Assembly (NCBI GenBank): GCA_944325065.1
Contig: CALUYS010000008.1
Location: forward strand, 1-64,000
DNA length: 64,000 nt
Direction: 5' to 3'
Source of the DNA: Candidatus Gastranaerophilales bacterium
GTDB taxonomy: Bacteria > Cyanobacteriota > Vampirovibrionia > Gastranaerophilales > Gastranaerophilaceae
Of the stretch, positions 39,645 to 49,036 are shown piece after piece. The notes below the pieces were generated by a model that searched no databases, had not been told where the DNA came from, and saw nothing but the letters and a program-made list of their open reading frames with translations. A program made the position numbers and the translations under genes. Within the stretch, counting starts at the first letter, position 1. Every line of letters begins with the position of its first letter.

Positions 39645-41024
39645 ATTTGCTATTTTTGATGTTGATAGTATTAAAAATATTATTAATGTTAGATTTAAAA
39701 TACATTTTACAATTTTATTATTTTCGTATTTTTGTATTTTGTTCATCAATAATGGTGTTGATGATATTATTGCAATGATTAAGATGAAAATATCAAAGTT
39801 ATTTATATAATTAAAAATATTAGAATTTATTGTATTAGTTTTTATTAAGCCAAACATATTCATTATATATTTTATAGCATAAGTCATATTCTCAGATCTA
39901 AAAATTACCCATAATAATAAAAAGGAGATTATTGTATAAAGATGTTTTATAAAATTCACTACAATATTATTTTTATTTAGGGGAACATCTTTTGTATTTA
40001 TTTTAAATAATTTTTCTAAAATTATAATAAATCCATTTAGGATACCCCAAAAAATAAAATTCCAAGCTGCACCATGCCAAATTCCGGTAAAAAGAAATAC
40101 AATAGCAAGATTTCTTATAGTTTTTATTTCTCCTTTTCTATTTCCGCCCAATGGGATATAAACATATTCTTTGAACCAAGTTGAAAGAGAAATATGCCAT
40201 CTTCTCCAGAATTCCGTTAAAGATTTTGATATATAGGGATAATTAAAGTTTTCTTTAAAGCGGAATCCAAACATTAAGCCAAGTCCTATTGCCATATCCG
40301 AATATCCTGAAAAATCAAAATAAAGCTGAAGGCTATAACTTATAGCTCCAAGCCAAGCTATAATGAAATTAAAGTTTTCAGGTGAGAGAATAAATATTTT
40401 ATCAGCTATTGCTCCCATTGTATTTGCTATTAGCATTTTTTTTGATAGCCCTACAATAAACCTTTTTACTCCTTCGCTTACTTTTTCAAATGTCACGTCA
40501 CGATTTTCAATTTGGTTGTTTATATCGTGATATTTTACAATAGGACCTGCTATAAGTTGAGGGAAAAGACAAATAAATAGTGCAAGTTTGTAGATATCTT
40601 TTTGTGCTTTTGTTTCGTTACGATAAACGTCTACTATATAACTTATAGATTGGAATGTATAAAATGATATCCCCAATGGCATTATAATTTCAAGCAAGTC
40701 TATATGTGCATTTAAGACGTTATTTATTGTTTCAAAAATAAAATTAAAATATTTAAAATATATTAGAAAACCTAAATTTGTTATTATTGTTAAAGTTAAT
40801 ATTTGTTTTTTGTACTTTGGATATTTTTCTATAAATATTGCTCCATAATAATTTATAATAATTGTAAGTAACATTATAGCAAGATATTTTGGTTCACCCC
40901 AAGCATAAAAAATAAGACTTGCTATTAATAAAATTGTATTATGAAATTCTTTTTTACTTAAAAAATATATTAAACATAAAATTGGTAAAAACATATAAAT
41001 AAATGTCATGGAACTAAAGAGCAT
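39609..41024 (-). CDS. MBOAT-family O-acyltransferase (AlgI-like)
   Basis: Transfers an acyl group, usually acetyl, across the inner membrane onto an exported polysaccharide. About eleven hydrophobic segments in 471 residues. Family motifs: MPLGISFYTFQSISYIVDVY, LQLYFDFSGYSDMAIGLG, SKSLTEFWRRWHISLSTWF, and the catalytic His in FLFTGIWHGAAWNFIFWG. It is encoded directly downstream of an AlgJ/AlgX-like gene, its normal partner, which is disrupted. Whether the transferase still has a partner elsewhere is unknown. Confidence 0.92.
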   Translation of the reverse strand: MLFSSMTFIYMFLPILCLIYFLSKKEFHNTILLIASLIFYAWGEPKYLAIMLLTIIINYYGAIFIEKYPKYKKQILTLTIITNLGFLIYFKYFNFIFETINNVLNAHIDLLEIIMPLGISFYTFQSISYIVDVYRNETKAQKDIYKLALFICLFPQLIAGPIVKYHDINNQIENRDVTFEKVSEGVKRFIVGLSKKMLIANTMGAIADKIFILSPENFNFIIAWLGAISYSLQLYFDFSGYSDMAIGLGLMFGFRFKENFNYPYISKSLTEFWRRWHISLSTWFKEYVYIPLGGNRKGEIKTIRNLAIVFLFTGIWHGAAWNFIFWGILNGFIIILEKLFKINTKDVPLNKNNIVVNFIKHLYTIISFLLLWVIFRSENMTYAIKYIMNMFGLIKTNTINSNIFNYINNFDIFILIIAIISSTPLLMNKIQKYENNKIVKCILNLTLIIFLILSTSKIANSTYNPFIYFRF

Positions 41025-41027
41025 ATA

Positions 41028-42758
41028 TTATTGTCCTTTTTCATAATCTTTCCTATATAAATAATTAAGTCGGTTTATACCACTTTCAGATAAACAAATT
41101 ATAAGTACATCAGGTTTATATTTTTTTATTTCATTTTCAAAACGTTTCATATTAAAATTTTCATATTCATTGCCATTTGGTGTACTTGCAAATAATTCTA
41201 TTGTTTCTTTAAAAGTATAGGATAGAAAATTTGTTAGATTAAGTCCGAAAGAATCACCAACCAACATTACTCTTTGTTTATTCGGTGCATTTTTATAAGT
41301 ATAATGGTATTTTAAAAGATTAGGATTTTTGGATAAAATAATCTTTTGTGACTTTATTGATTTGCAATCTTTATACGAATAAATTTGATATTTTACATCA
41401 AATACTTTTTCATTATTCAGCTTTAATAATTGATATTGTTAATTACTACCTTCTTTGTTATTGTTATAATCTATATTATAGTCATTTTCTTTTGTTGCTT
41501 TTATATTTGGATATTTTTCTTTCATTTTATTAATTAAAATATTATATCCAATAAAACTTCCTTTTTGAGTCCAATGGTGATCGGCTTTATAGTATAATAA
41601 ATCCTTATCTATGTTATTTTTAAATGCATCATAAGGATAAAGAATATCAATTTTTGTATTATTTTTAACTACCTCAATAAGCTCTTTAACAACTTTAGGC
41701 TCGTTTGTAGGTGTTAATGATGAATTCATTTCCTTATAATAAAGTGAACATTTTGTTGGAACAACCATTACATATAGTTCTATATTATTATTTTGAGAAA
41801 ATTCTTTTAATTTTTTTAAGCTATATATATAAGTATCCTGATCATTTATATTATATTGTGCAAACTTTGATGGCCAATACATCCAATTTGTTCTTTTATT
41901 CCAGCAAGCATATTGTGTACAATAAAAATATGGTTCAAAACTTTGTTGGATTTTTTGATTGATGGTTATTGTTTTTTCTCTTAAAGCAAAACGATCATTA
42001 AACCAATTATTAAAATCTTCACCAAATTTCCAATTTATTTCTCCATTTGATTTAATAAAGCCATTCCATTTTGCTAGTGTTCTATTTTCTTGTATTGAAA
42101 TATCATTTTTATTAATATGACTCATTGGAATAAAAAGTATTATAAAAAATGAAGTTAAAAATATGATATCAAGTCGTGAGGCTTGTTTTAGTGTTTTGAA
42201 ATTGGATATATAGTTCACAAGTTTCCAAAAAAACAAATAAGAGATTACTAATGTAATTATAAATATTTCAAATTCAAATTTAATAGAAGGGTTAATATTT
42301 AGTTTATTTTTGTATATCAATTCAATTTTATCATTTTTTGGATAAAGAATAACTGAGTTGTCTTTTGTTTTTATAGAAGCACCAATTGCAATAAAAGCAT
42401 CTTTTTGAGAGGGAATAAGATTTATTTTTCCATTTTTTATATTTAAATTACTTATTTTTATTGGTGTTTTGTTGTCTAAATTATTAAAAATAAGCTTTAT
42501 TCTTTTAGGGTATTTTACACGTGCAATTTCTATTTTTGCGTGTTGAAAGTTTTGGTTTGAGTTAATTGTTATATAACCGTTTTTTACTTTCTTAAATTCA
42601 TCATTGTTTTTCTTATTGAGCTGTATTTGAACGTCATAAATCCCATTCCCTAAAATGTCAAAATCAATTGGAATGGGTCTAAATTTAAGCCATGATTTAT
42701 TTGTTATAATTAAAAATATAATTGTAAGTAATAAACTTATTAAAGTACGTTTTTTTAT
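41028..42758 (-). pseudogene. AlgJ/AlgX-like SGNH acetyltransferase partner, disrupted
   Basis: One continuous minus-strand frame from 42758 to 41028 reads as a 576-codon protein with two defects. Its natural start, seven bases after GAGGG, is ATA (42756-42758), and the frame has a TAA at 41439-41441. The N-terminus after ATA is KKRTLISLLLTIIFLIITNK, a membrane anchor; a beta-rich domain and another hydrophobic stretch follow. Then come the AlgJ-type parts: FNDRFALREKTI, YKADHHWTQKGSFIGY (catalytic Asp-His region) and, beyond the TAA, MLVGDSFGLNL (the SGNH-like GDS serine block). Residues continue in the same frame after the stop. A weak internal TTG restart is possible, but the full protein needs both defects bypassed. 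Confidence 0.75.
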
Positions 42759-42913
42759 TTTTTATCCCTCTTGTTTGTTATTTTAATATTATTTTAATTA
42801 TAGTGTTTATTATAACAAAAAAATAAAAATAAAATTATTAAAAAAGACTTGATATAATATTATGTTTTTTATATTATATAGTAACAAATATTGAGATGAA
42901 AAGGAATATAAAA

Positions 42914-43267
42914 ATGAATTCGACTATTGAAAATTTAACTAAAAAATATACTCAAAAAGAGCTTCCACAAATGAATCCTGGGGATACTGTCAAAGTATTT
43001 GTACGTATTGTTGAAGGTGGTAAAGAAAGGACACAGGCTTTCGAAGGTATTATCATCAAAAGACGTGGAAGTGGTGTTAATTCGACTATTACTGTTCGTA
43101 AAATTTTTCAAGGTGTTGGGGTAGAAAGAGTATTTGCTATATATTCTCCACGTATTGAAAAAATAAATGTTCTACGTCGTGGTGATGTTCGTCGTGCTAA
43201 GCTTTATTATTTACGTGATAGAATTGGTAAAGCTACTCGTATTAAAGAAAAAATAGAAAAAAGATAG
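42914..43267 (+). CDS. rplS: 50S ribosomal protein L19
   Basis: Binds 23S rRNA at the subunit interface. [47 protein letters not shown] and the basic C-terminal [20 protein letters not shown] are canonical. I start at ATG 42914 because AAAGGAA lies directly before it; the upstream ATG 42896 would place that site inside the gene. 117 residues. RbgA follows nine bases after the stop. Confidence 0.96.
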   Translation: MNSTIENLTKKYTQKELPQMNPGDTVKVFVRIVEGGKERTQAFEGIIIKRRGSGVNSTITVRKIFQGVGVERVFAIYSPRIEKINVLRRGDVRRAKLYYLRDRIGKATRIKEKIEKR

Positions 43268-43276
43268 TTTTTAGAA

Positions 43277-44131
43277 GTGAACAACATTAATTGGTTTCCA
43301 GGGCATATTGCCAAAGCTATTAATGAACTTAAGACTAAACTAAGTCTTATTGATGTAGTTGTTGAATTAAAAGATGCTAGAATACCTTTAAGTTCTTCAT
43401 ATATAGAATTAGATAAAATTATCGGCTCAAAACCCCGTTTAGTTATTCTTAATAAAGCGGATTTAGCCGATATTTTTATGGTTAAAAAATTTGTTGAATA
43501 TTTTAGAAATAATCTTGATACAAATGTTTTGACGACTTCCTCTCATAATCATTCAGATGTTAAAACAATTATTGATGCCATTTTAAATTTGGCAAAACCT
43601 CAAATTGATAAGCTTGTTGCTCGTGGTCTTAACCCAAGATCAGCTAGAGTTATGGTTATTGGTATGCCAAATGTTGGGAAATCAAGCTTTATTAATAAAC
43701 TTGTCAAAAAAGCAAAAACTAAAATTGGAGCTAAAGCTGGGGTTACTCGTCAATTAAGTTGGGTTAGGATTAATCCAAAAATTGATTTACTTGATACACC
43801 AGGCATTATTCCTATTAAACTTGAGAATCAGCTTAGTGCAATAAAATTAGCATCAGTTAATGGGGTTTCTGAAAATGCATATTCACACGAATTTGTAGCT
43901 TCTGAACTTTTAAAAATATTATATGATAAATATCCAAATGAACTTAAATCTTTTTATAATCTTAATGTTGATAATTCATTAATTGACCTGCAAATGATTG
44001 CAAAATCAAGAAATCTTCTAGTAAAAAAAGCCGAACCTGATATTGAACGTGCTGCTTTTATGGTTTTAAATGATTTTCGTAATGCTAAGATAGGCAAATT
44101 TACATTAGATGAACTTCCAAATGATAATTAA
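43277..44131 (+). CDS. rbgA: Ribosome biogenesis GTPase RbgA/YlqF
   Basis: A circularly permuted GTPase needed for late 50S assembly. The order G4-G1-G3 is seen: LVILNKADLAD comes first, then MVIGMPNVGKSSFINKL and LLDTPGI. The N-terminus NNINWFPGHIAKAINELK is typical of YlqF, and a C-terminal helical domain of about 100 residues binds RNA. Start is GTG. Close spacing behind rplS fits a shared role in the large subunit. Confidence 0.94.
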   Translation: MNNINWFPGHIAKAINELKTKLSLIDVVVELKDARIPLSSSYIELDKIIGSKPRLVILNKADLADIFMVKKFVEYFRNNLDTNVLTTSSHNHSDVKTIIDAILNLAKPQIDKLVARGLNPRSARVMVIGMPNVGKSSFINKLVKKAKTKIGAKAGVTRQLSWVRINPKIDLLDTPGIIPIKLENQLSAIKLASVNGVSENAYSHEFVASELLKILYDKYPNELKSFYNLNVDNSLIDLQMIAKSRNLLVKKAEPDIERAAFMVLNDFRNAKIGKFTLDELPNDN

Positions 44132-44269
44132 TAGTTTAAACTATATAAATATTTAAAATTATCTAATGTTATTATTTTTATTTAAATCTAAATTTATATT
44201 TAATTCGAAATGCAAAGCTAAAGCTTATTTACAAGTTTTTTTGAGGTTTCACGTATGTTATTTTTTTAA

Positions 44270-44494
44270 CTAAAATACTTTAATTTTATTTAAATAAGCA
44301 TAAGTTTTCTCCAAATTAAACTCAGTATCATAACAAACATATTCAAATTTTTCATGAACTTTTGGTATATTTTCTTTAATAAAAAAAGTTAAAGCCTTAG
44401 AATCTTGACCACCGGATAGACTCAATAAATGATATTCTTTGTCAAACATTTTTAATTGCTTATAACGATTTTTATCAAACTCATTCATACTCAC
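44270..44494 (-). pseudogene. Truncated PP-loop (PAPS reductase/DndC-type) gene
   Basis: Only 74 residues. LLSLSGGQDSKALTFFIKE is the SGGxDS ATP-pyrophosphatase loop of the phosphoadenosine phosphosulfate reductase family, and YVCYDTEFNLEKTYAYLNKI follows as in intact members, but the protein then stops and the C-terminal two thirds are missing. GAGGAG stands before the ATG, so the front end is intact. I take it as a 3'-truncated remnant, perhaps of a DNA-modification or sulfur-assimilation gene. Confidence 0.6.
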
Positions 44495-44637
44495 TCCTCA
44501 ATTTTACATTAACTTTAAACTTTTTTAGTATAAACTAATTTTAAATATATTAAAATTCGTAGAATTATTTAAGTAAAATTGTCTAAGTGTTATGTTTTAA
44601 AATAGAAAATTATAAATGTTAAATAACCGATTTTGCC

Positions 44638-45681
44638 TTATTCATTATTTTCTTGACGCTTATTGTAAATAAGAGATGATATAAATGCAAGTGTTATGAA
44701 TATCAAACCAAGCAAGCCAGTTACAATTTCACTTATTTCAATTTTGGTAGAAATCATCATAATCAAAGCCAAAGTGCCAATTGCCCAATGAGCACCGTGT
44801 TCAAGATATATATATTGTTTTAATGTTTGTTTTTCAACTAACATTATAGTTAAACTACGGACAAACATAGCACCAATAGCTAGACCTATCATTATGATTA
44901 TTAAATCTTTACTTATTGCAAATGCACCCAAAACACCATCTAAAGAGAACGACGCATCAAGTAATTCTAAATATATAAAACTTATTAAACCAGCTTTAAA
45001 AGACGTATTTATAGCACCCTCAAAACGACCTTGTGTTTTCTTTTGCATAAAATCACTTAAACCATGCACCAAAAGGTATAAAACAAGACCGCATAAGCCT
45101 GAAATTATAACAGGTAGTCTATGTGTTATAGGTTGAAAATGTTGCATTAAGTATATTAAAAATATACAAATACACGTTTCAAGACCTTCTATTTGTCCAC
45201 AACAACTTAATCTTTTTTCTAGTGATGTAATCCAATGTATTTTTTTATGCTCATTAAACATATAATGTAAAAATAACATCATCAAGAACACACCACCAAA
45301 CGCCAAAATTGAAGCGTGTGTTTGATGAAGGTAATATGTATATTTATTAATATCAAATAATGCCATTTTAGCTGTTTCTATTATTTTAACTTGAGCAAAT
45401 GTCGATACGATTATTATTGGAAATAAAAGTCGCATTCCAAAAACTGCTATCAATATTCCCCAAGTTATAAATCGATGTTGCCATTTTGGTGTCATATGTT
45501 CAAGTTTGACAGCATTAACAACAGCATTATCAAATGATAAACTTATTTCAAGTACACTTAATATAAAAACAATAAATAATGTTTTTAAGCCTGAACCACA
45601 GAGCTGATGTTCACTATAAAAATAAGCTATAATTAGTCCTATAATTGTTACAATTATTGAACCTTTAAAATATTTAATCAT
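44638..45681 (-). CDS. DUF475/TerC-like integral membrane protein
   Basis: A nine to ten helix membrane protein related to TerC, a family linked to tellurite resistance and metal homeostasis. Conserved acidic-polar motifs in membrane segments are LEISLSFDNAVVNAVKL and YLELLDASFSLDGVLGAF. I start at ATG 45681; the longer frame to 45756 overlaps gspF and begins with a Cys/His-rich string unlike the family. 347 residues. It follows gspF on the same strand but probably acts separately. Confidence 0.85.
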   Translation of the reverse strand: MIKYFKGSIIVTIIGLIIAYFYSEHQLCGSGLKTLFIVFILSVLEISLSFDNAVVNAVKLEHMTPKWQHRFITWGILIAVFGMRLLFPIIIVSTFAQVKIIETAKMALFDINKYTYYLHQTHASILAFGGVFLMMLFLHYMFNEHKKIHWITSLEKRLSCCGQIEGLETCICIFLIYLMQHFQPITHRLPVIISGLCGLVLYLLVHGLSDFMQKKTQGRFEGAINTSFKAGLISFIYLELLDASFSLDGVLGAFAISKDLIIIMIGLAIGAMFVRSLTIMLVEKQTLKQYIYLEHGAHWAIGTLALIMMISTKIEISEIVTGLLGLIFITLAFISSLIYNKRQENNE

Positions 45682-45709
45682 TTTTATTTTTCTCTTTTTT
45701 ACTAATAAA

Positions 45710-46942
45710 CTACATTTCGTAACTTTTGAATATTGGCAAGTACAATGATAATGCAAGGAATAGTACCATGCTACCTATAACTATCAACATTAATGGTTCT
45801 ATCATTTTTGTAATTGTGTCAATAACTTTATCAAGCTTTCTGTCAATATATATAACACATTGATTTAACATTTCTCCAAGGCGACCAGATTGTTCACCTA
45901 TAGCCAGTAAGAAAACCATCATTTTAGGAATTAAAATTATATTTTTTAAAGCAACACTTAATCGTTGCCCTGTTTGTATTTTTTTTGATGCTTTTTTTAA
46001 TTCTTTATTCAATAGACTATTTGTAATTGTTATATTTCCTAAATATAAGCAATCAATAACTGGGATACCTGCATCAAATGCAACTTGCATTACTGCAAAA
46101 AAATTAGATAAATTTGCAGCAACTAATAAGTCTTTTAGAATAGGTATTTTTAACAATAACTCATCAAGTTTATTTTTTGTTGTTTCATTTTTTAACGTAC
46201 AATAAACACCTCCAACAATGGCTATTATGGCTATTGGGATGATAATCCAGTAAGCCTTTAAAAATTCTCCTAATTGTAGACATATCTTTGTATAAATTGG
46301 AAGTTTGTCACCTAAATTATTAAACATATCTTTAAAAGCAGGAAATACAAACATTAACATTATCATTAATGCAGCAATTGCTAAACATATTACAAAGACG
46401 GGATATATTAAAGCTCCAATTACACGGCTTTTTATATTTTCTTGTTTTTCTAGTAATTCTTCTAAACGAGAAAGTGTCTTTTCCATTTCTCCTGAATCCT
46501 CACCAGCTTTTGTTAACCCAATATAAACATGACCAAATATATCAGGATATCTAGCTATAGTTTCAGAATATGTTGACCCTGCTAATATTTGTGTTTTTAT
46601 TGCACCAGCTGCTTCTCTTAATTTTGCTGAATCTGCTTCATTTTCTAAAAATACAAGTGATTCCACAACTGGAACGCCGGATTGCATAAGTAATTTAAAT
46701 GTTGATGTAAAATTTATTTTTTCATTTGTAGAAAGTTTATGTAATTTAACTATTTTTATATTTTTCTTATTGTCTTCTTTTTTATTTCCACTTTTAGTTT
46801 CTTCATAAACATTTAAAGGGATAAAACCTAAATTTTTAATCTCTTGACGAGCTTCACGAGCATTTGCAGCTTTGATTTTTCCATTAACAATTTTTTTTTC
46901 GTTATTTTCTTCTTTAACAGCTTTATAATAAAATATACCCAT
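45710..46942 (-). CDS. gspF: Type II secretion/type IV pilus inner-membrane platform protein (GspF/PilC)
   Basis: The polytopic platform that couples the ATPase to pilin assembly. The N-terminus IFYYKAVKEENNEKKIVNG and AANAREARQEIKNLGFIPL are typical, and the two T2SSF domains each contain the pattern seen at GVPVVESLVFLENEAD and AGIPVIDCLYLGNIT, ending in GEQSGRLGEML. Three membrane helices. 410 residues, normal. Encoded 13 bp after gspE. Confidence 0.94.
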   Translation of the reverse strand: MGIFYYKAVKEENNEKKIVNGKIKAANAREARQEIKNLGFIPLNVYEETKSGNKKEDNKKNIKIVKLHKLSTNEKINFTSTFKLLMQSGVPVVESLVFLENEADSAKLREAAGAIKTQILAGSTYSETIARYPDIFGHVYIGLTKAGEDSGEMEKTLSRLEELLEKQENIKSRVIGALIYPVFVICLAIAALMIMLMFVFPAFKDMFNNLGDKLPIYTKICLQLGEFLKAYWIIIPIAIIAIVGGVYCTLKNETTKNKLDELLLKIPILKDLLVAANLSNFFAVMQVAFDAGIPVIDCLYLGNITITNSLLNKELKKASKKIQTGQRLSVALKNIILIPKMMVFLLAIGEQSGRLGEMLNQCVIYIDRKLDKVIDTITKMIEPLMLIVIGSMVLFLALSLYLPIFKSYEM

Positions 46943-46955
46943 TTATATAAAATCC

Positions 46956-49004
46956 TTAATCATTTACCGGACCTAAAACACGAAGAAATTCTTTTATAGT
47001 AGTTTCTCCATTTATAATATGTTGATAACAAGAATCTTGTAGTGTTTTCATCCCTGCTTTTATTGCAGCATCTTCTATATCTAATTCAATTGCATTACGT
47101 GCTATCATTTTCCTTATATCTTTTGTTATTCTTAATATTTCATAAACACCTAAACGTCCTTTATATCCTTGATAATCACATTCTTCACAACCCTTAGCAG
47201 TATATATAGTTGTATTCATAAACTCTTCATATTTACTACTATCAGAAACTATCAATTTTGCATCATCTAATGTTGGTTTATATTTTTCTTTGCACTTTGG
47301 ACATAAACGACGAACTAAACGTTGTGCAATAATACCAGTTAAAGTAGAAGCTACTAAATAATCTTTTGCTCCCATTTCTATCATACGTGTTATTGTTGCC
47401 GCAGCACTATTTGTATGAATTGTGCTTAATACTAAATGGCCTGTTAATGCAGCTGAAATAGAAACATCAAGTGTTTCCATATCTCGTATTTCACCTACCA
47501 TTATTATATCGGGATCTTGACGTAAAATTGCTCTCATATTTGATGCAAATGTTATATCAGCTTTTTTATTTATTTGACTTTGATTTAAACGTTCAATTTT
47601 TATTTCAACTGGATCTTCAATAGTAGTAATATTAACTTCTTCCTTATTTAAATTTTTTAATATAGAATATAATGTTGTTGTCTTACCACTTCCTGTTGGA
47701 CCTGATGCTAATATTATACCGTTTGGTGATGCAATAATTTTATATAATTCATCCATATCGTGTTTATTTGCACCAATCAAAGATATTTGTTTGTCATCTG
47801 AAGATATTGAAACTGCAGGTGCTAATACACGAATGACCATCTTTTCTTTACCTGCTACAGGGATTGTATTTAGACGGAAATCATATGAAATATTTTTATA
47901 TTTTAATGAAAATGTTCCATCTTGAGGACGTCGATGTTCTGCTATATCCATTTTGGCTAATACTTTATATCGAGTTATTATTGCAGATTCAACACGAGGT
48001 GGCAAGCGTAGAACTTCTTTTAATATACCAGCTATACGAAATCGTACAGCATAACCTTGAAACCTAGGCTCAATATGAATATCACTTGCACCCATATCAA
48101 TAGCATCGCAAATAATCTTTGTGTTAAATTTTGCAACACTACCTGTTGAATCACGTATTTCTCGTTCTATTAATTCAGAAAAAGTCTCATCATTCTCAAA
48201 TGTAGCTTCTTCTTCCATTGTTTTTATTATATCTAAAGTTTCTTTATTATTCTTGTTGAAATAAGTTTCAAGTAAATTTTCAAATTCTTGACTTGTCATT
48301 AAACGCACTGTTATTTTTAAACCAGTTAAATATACAACCTCGCTTAATGCTCTTCTATCATTTGGATTTAACATACCAAGAACTAAATTCTTATCTTCTA
48401 ATTCTATTGGTATAACTCTGTGTAATCTTATAAAATCTTCAGGTAATAAATTAAGAACATCTTTTGAAATTTTTAAATTATTAGTATTAATAAAATCCTT
48501 ACCTGTTTGAAAAGTTAAAAATTCCCGTAAATCATCTGCTGAAATATAATTCTTTTGAACTAGCACTGAACCTAATGGAAGTTTTAGCTGCTTTGATAAT
48601 ACTAAACATTCATTTAATTGATCTTGAGTTATTAATTCTGATTCAATTAATAACTCTCCTAACATTTTTTTTGGTTGATTTGCACCACTTTTCTTTAATT
48701 TATTTAAAAACTTACGAGCTTTTTCACTAATATGATAAACATTATGTTGATACCATGTTATTAAGTCGTTTAATATATTTGAAGATAAGGCAATAAATTT
48801 ATAATTTTTTTCTTGACCCAATATTCCTTTTATAAATTGTTCAGATTCAAGCGTAAATTTTTTGTCATCTGTTGCAATATAATAATTATTATTTCGTAAA
48901 CACATGGGTATAAAACTATACTTAACAAAATCAAGATAGTCAAACTTTGATGCTAAATCAATATCTATATTATCTTTTAGCTTTTCAATTAAGTCAGTTG
49001 TCAT
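46956..49004 (-). CDS. gspE: Type II secretion/type IV pilus assembly ATPase (GspE/PilB) with MshEN domain
   Basis: The hexameric motor for pilin extension. N-terminal MshEN-type region (about 113-235) contains MLGELLIESELITQDQL and LPLGSVLVQKNYISADDL, the repeated pattern that in MshE binds cyclic di-GMP. The ATPase domain has IIDP-equivalent segments, GPTGSGKTTTLYSILK (Walker A), IRQDP-like region and VGEIRDMETLDVSISAALTG (Walker B/His box), plus the CPKCKEKY / GCEECDYQGYKGR zinc tetracysteine. 682 residues. Located between gspD and gspF. Confidence 0.94.
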   Translation of the reverse strand: MTTDLIEKLKDNIDIDLASKFDYLDFVKYSFIPMCLRNNNYYIATDDKKFTLESEQFIKGILGQEKNYKFIALSSNILNDLITWYQHNVYHISEKARKFLNKLKKSGANQPKKMLGELLIESELITQDQLNECLVLSKQLKLPLGSVLVQKNYISADDLREFLTFQTGKDFINTNNLKISKDVLNLLPEDFIRLHRVIPIELEDKNLVLGMLNPNDRRALSEVVYLTGLKITVRLMTSQEFENLLETYFNKNNKETLDIIKTMEEEATFENDETFSELIEREIRDSTGSVAKFNTKIICDAIDMGASDIHIEPRFQGYAVRFRIAGILKEVLRLPPRVESAIITRYKVLAKMDIAEHRRPQDGTFSLKYKNISYDFRLNTIPVAGKEKMVIRVLAPAVSISSDDKQISLIGANKHDMDELYKIIASPNGIILASGPTGSGKTTTLYSILKNLNKEEVNITTIEDPVEIKIERLNQSQINKKADITFASNMRAILRQDPDIIMVGEIRDMETLDVSISAALTGHLVLSTIHTNSAAATITRMIEMGAKDYLVASTLTGIIAQRLVRRLCPKCKEKYKPTLDDAKLIVSDSSKYEEFMNTTIYTAKGCEECDYQGYKGRLGVYEILRITKDIRKMIARNAIELDIEDAAIKAGMKTLQDSCYQHIINGETTIKEFLRVLGPVND

Positions 49005-49036
49005 TTTATTATTTTTATTTCTTTTTTACTTTAATA

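Noticed and set aside
44638-45756. Longer start of the DUF475 gene at 45756
   Set aside because: The extension overlaps gspF and adds a Cys/His string absent from the family pattern; ATG 45681 is preferred.
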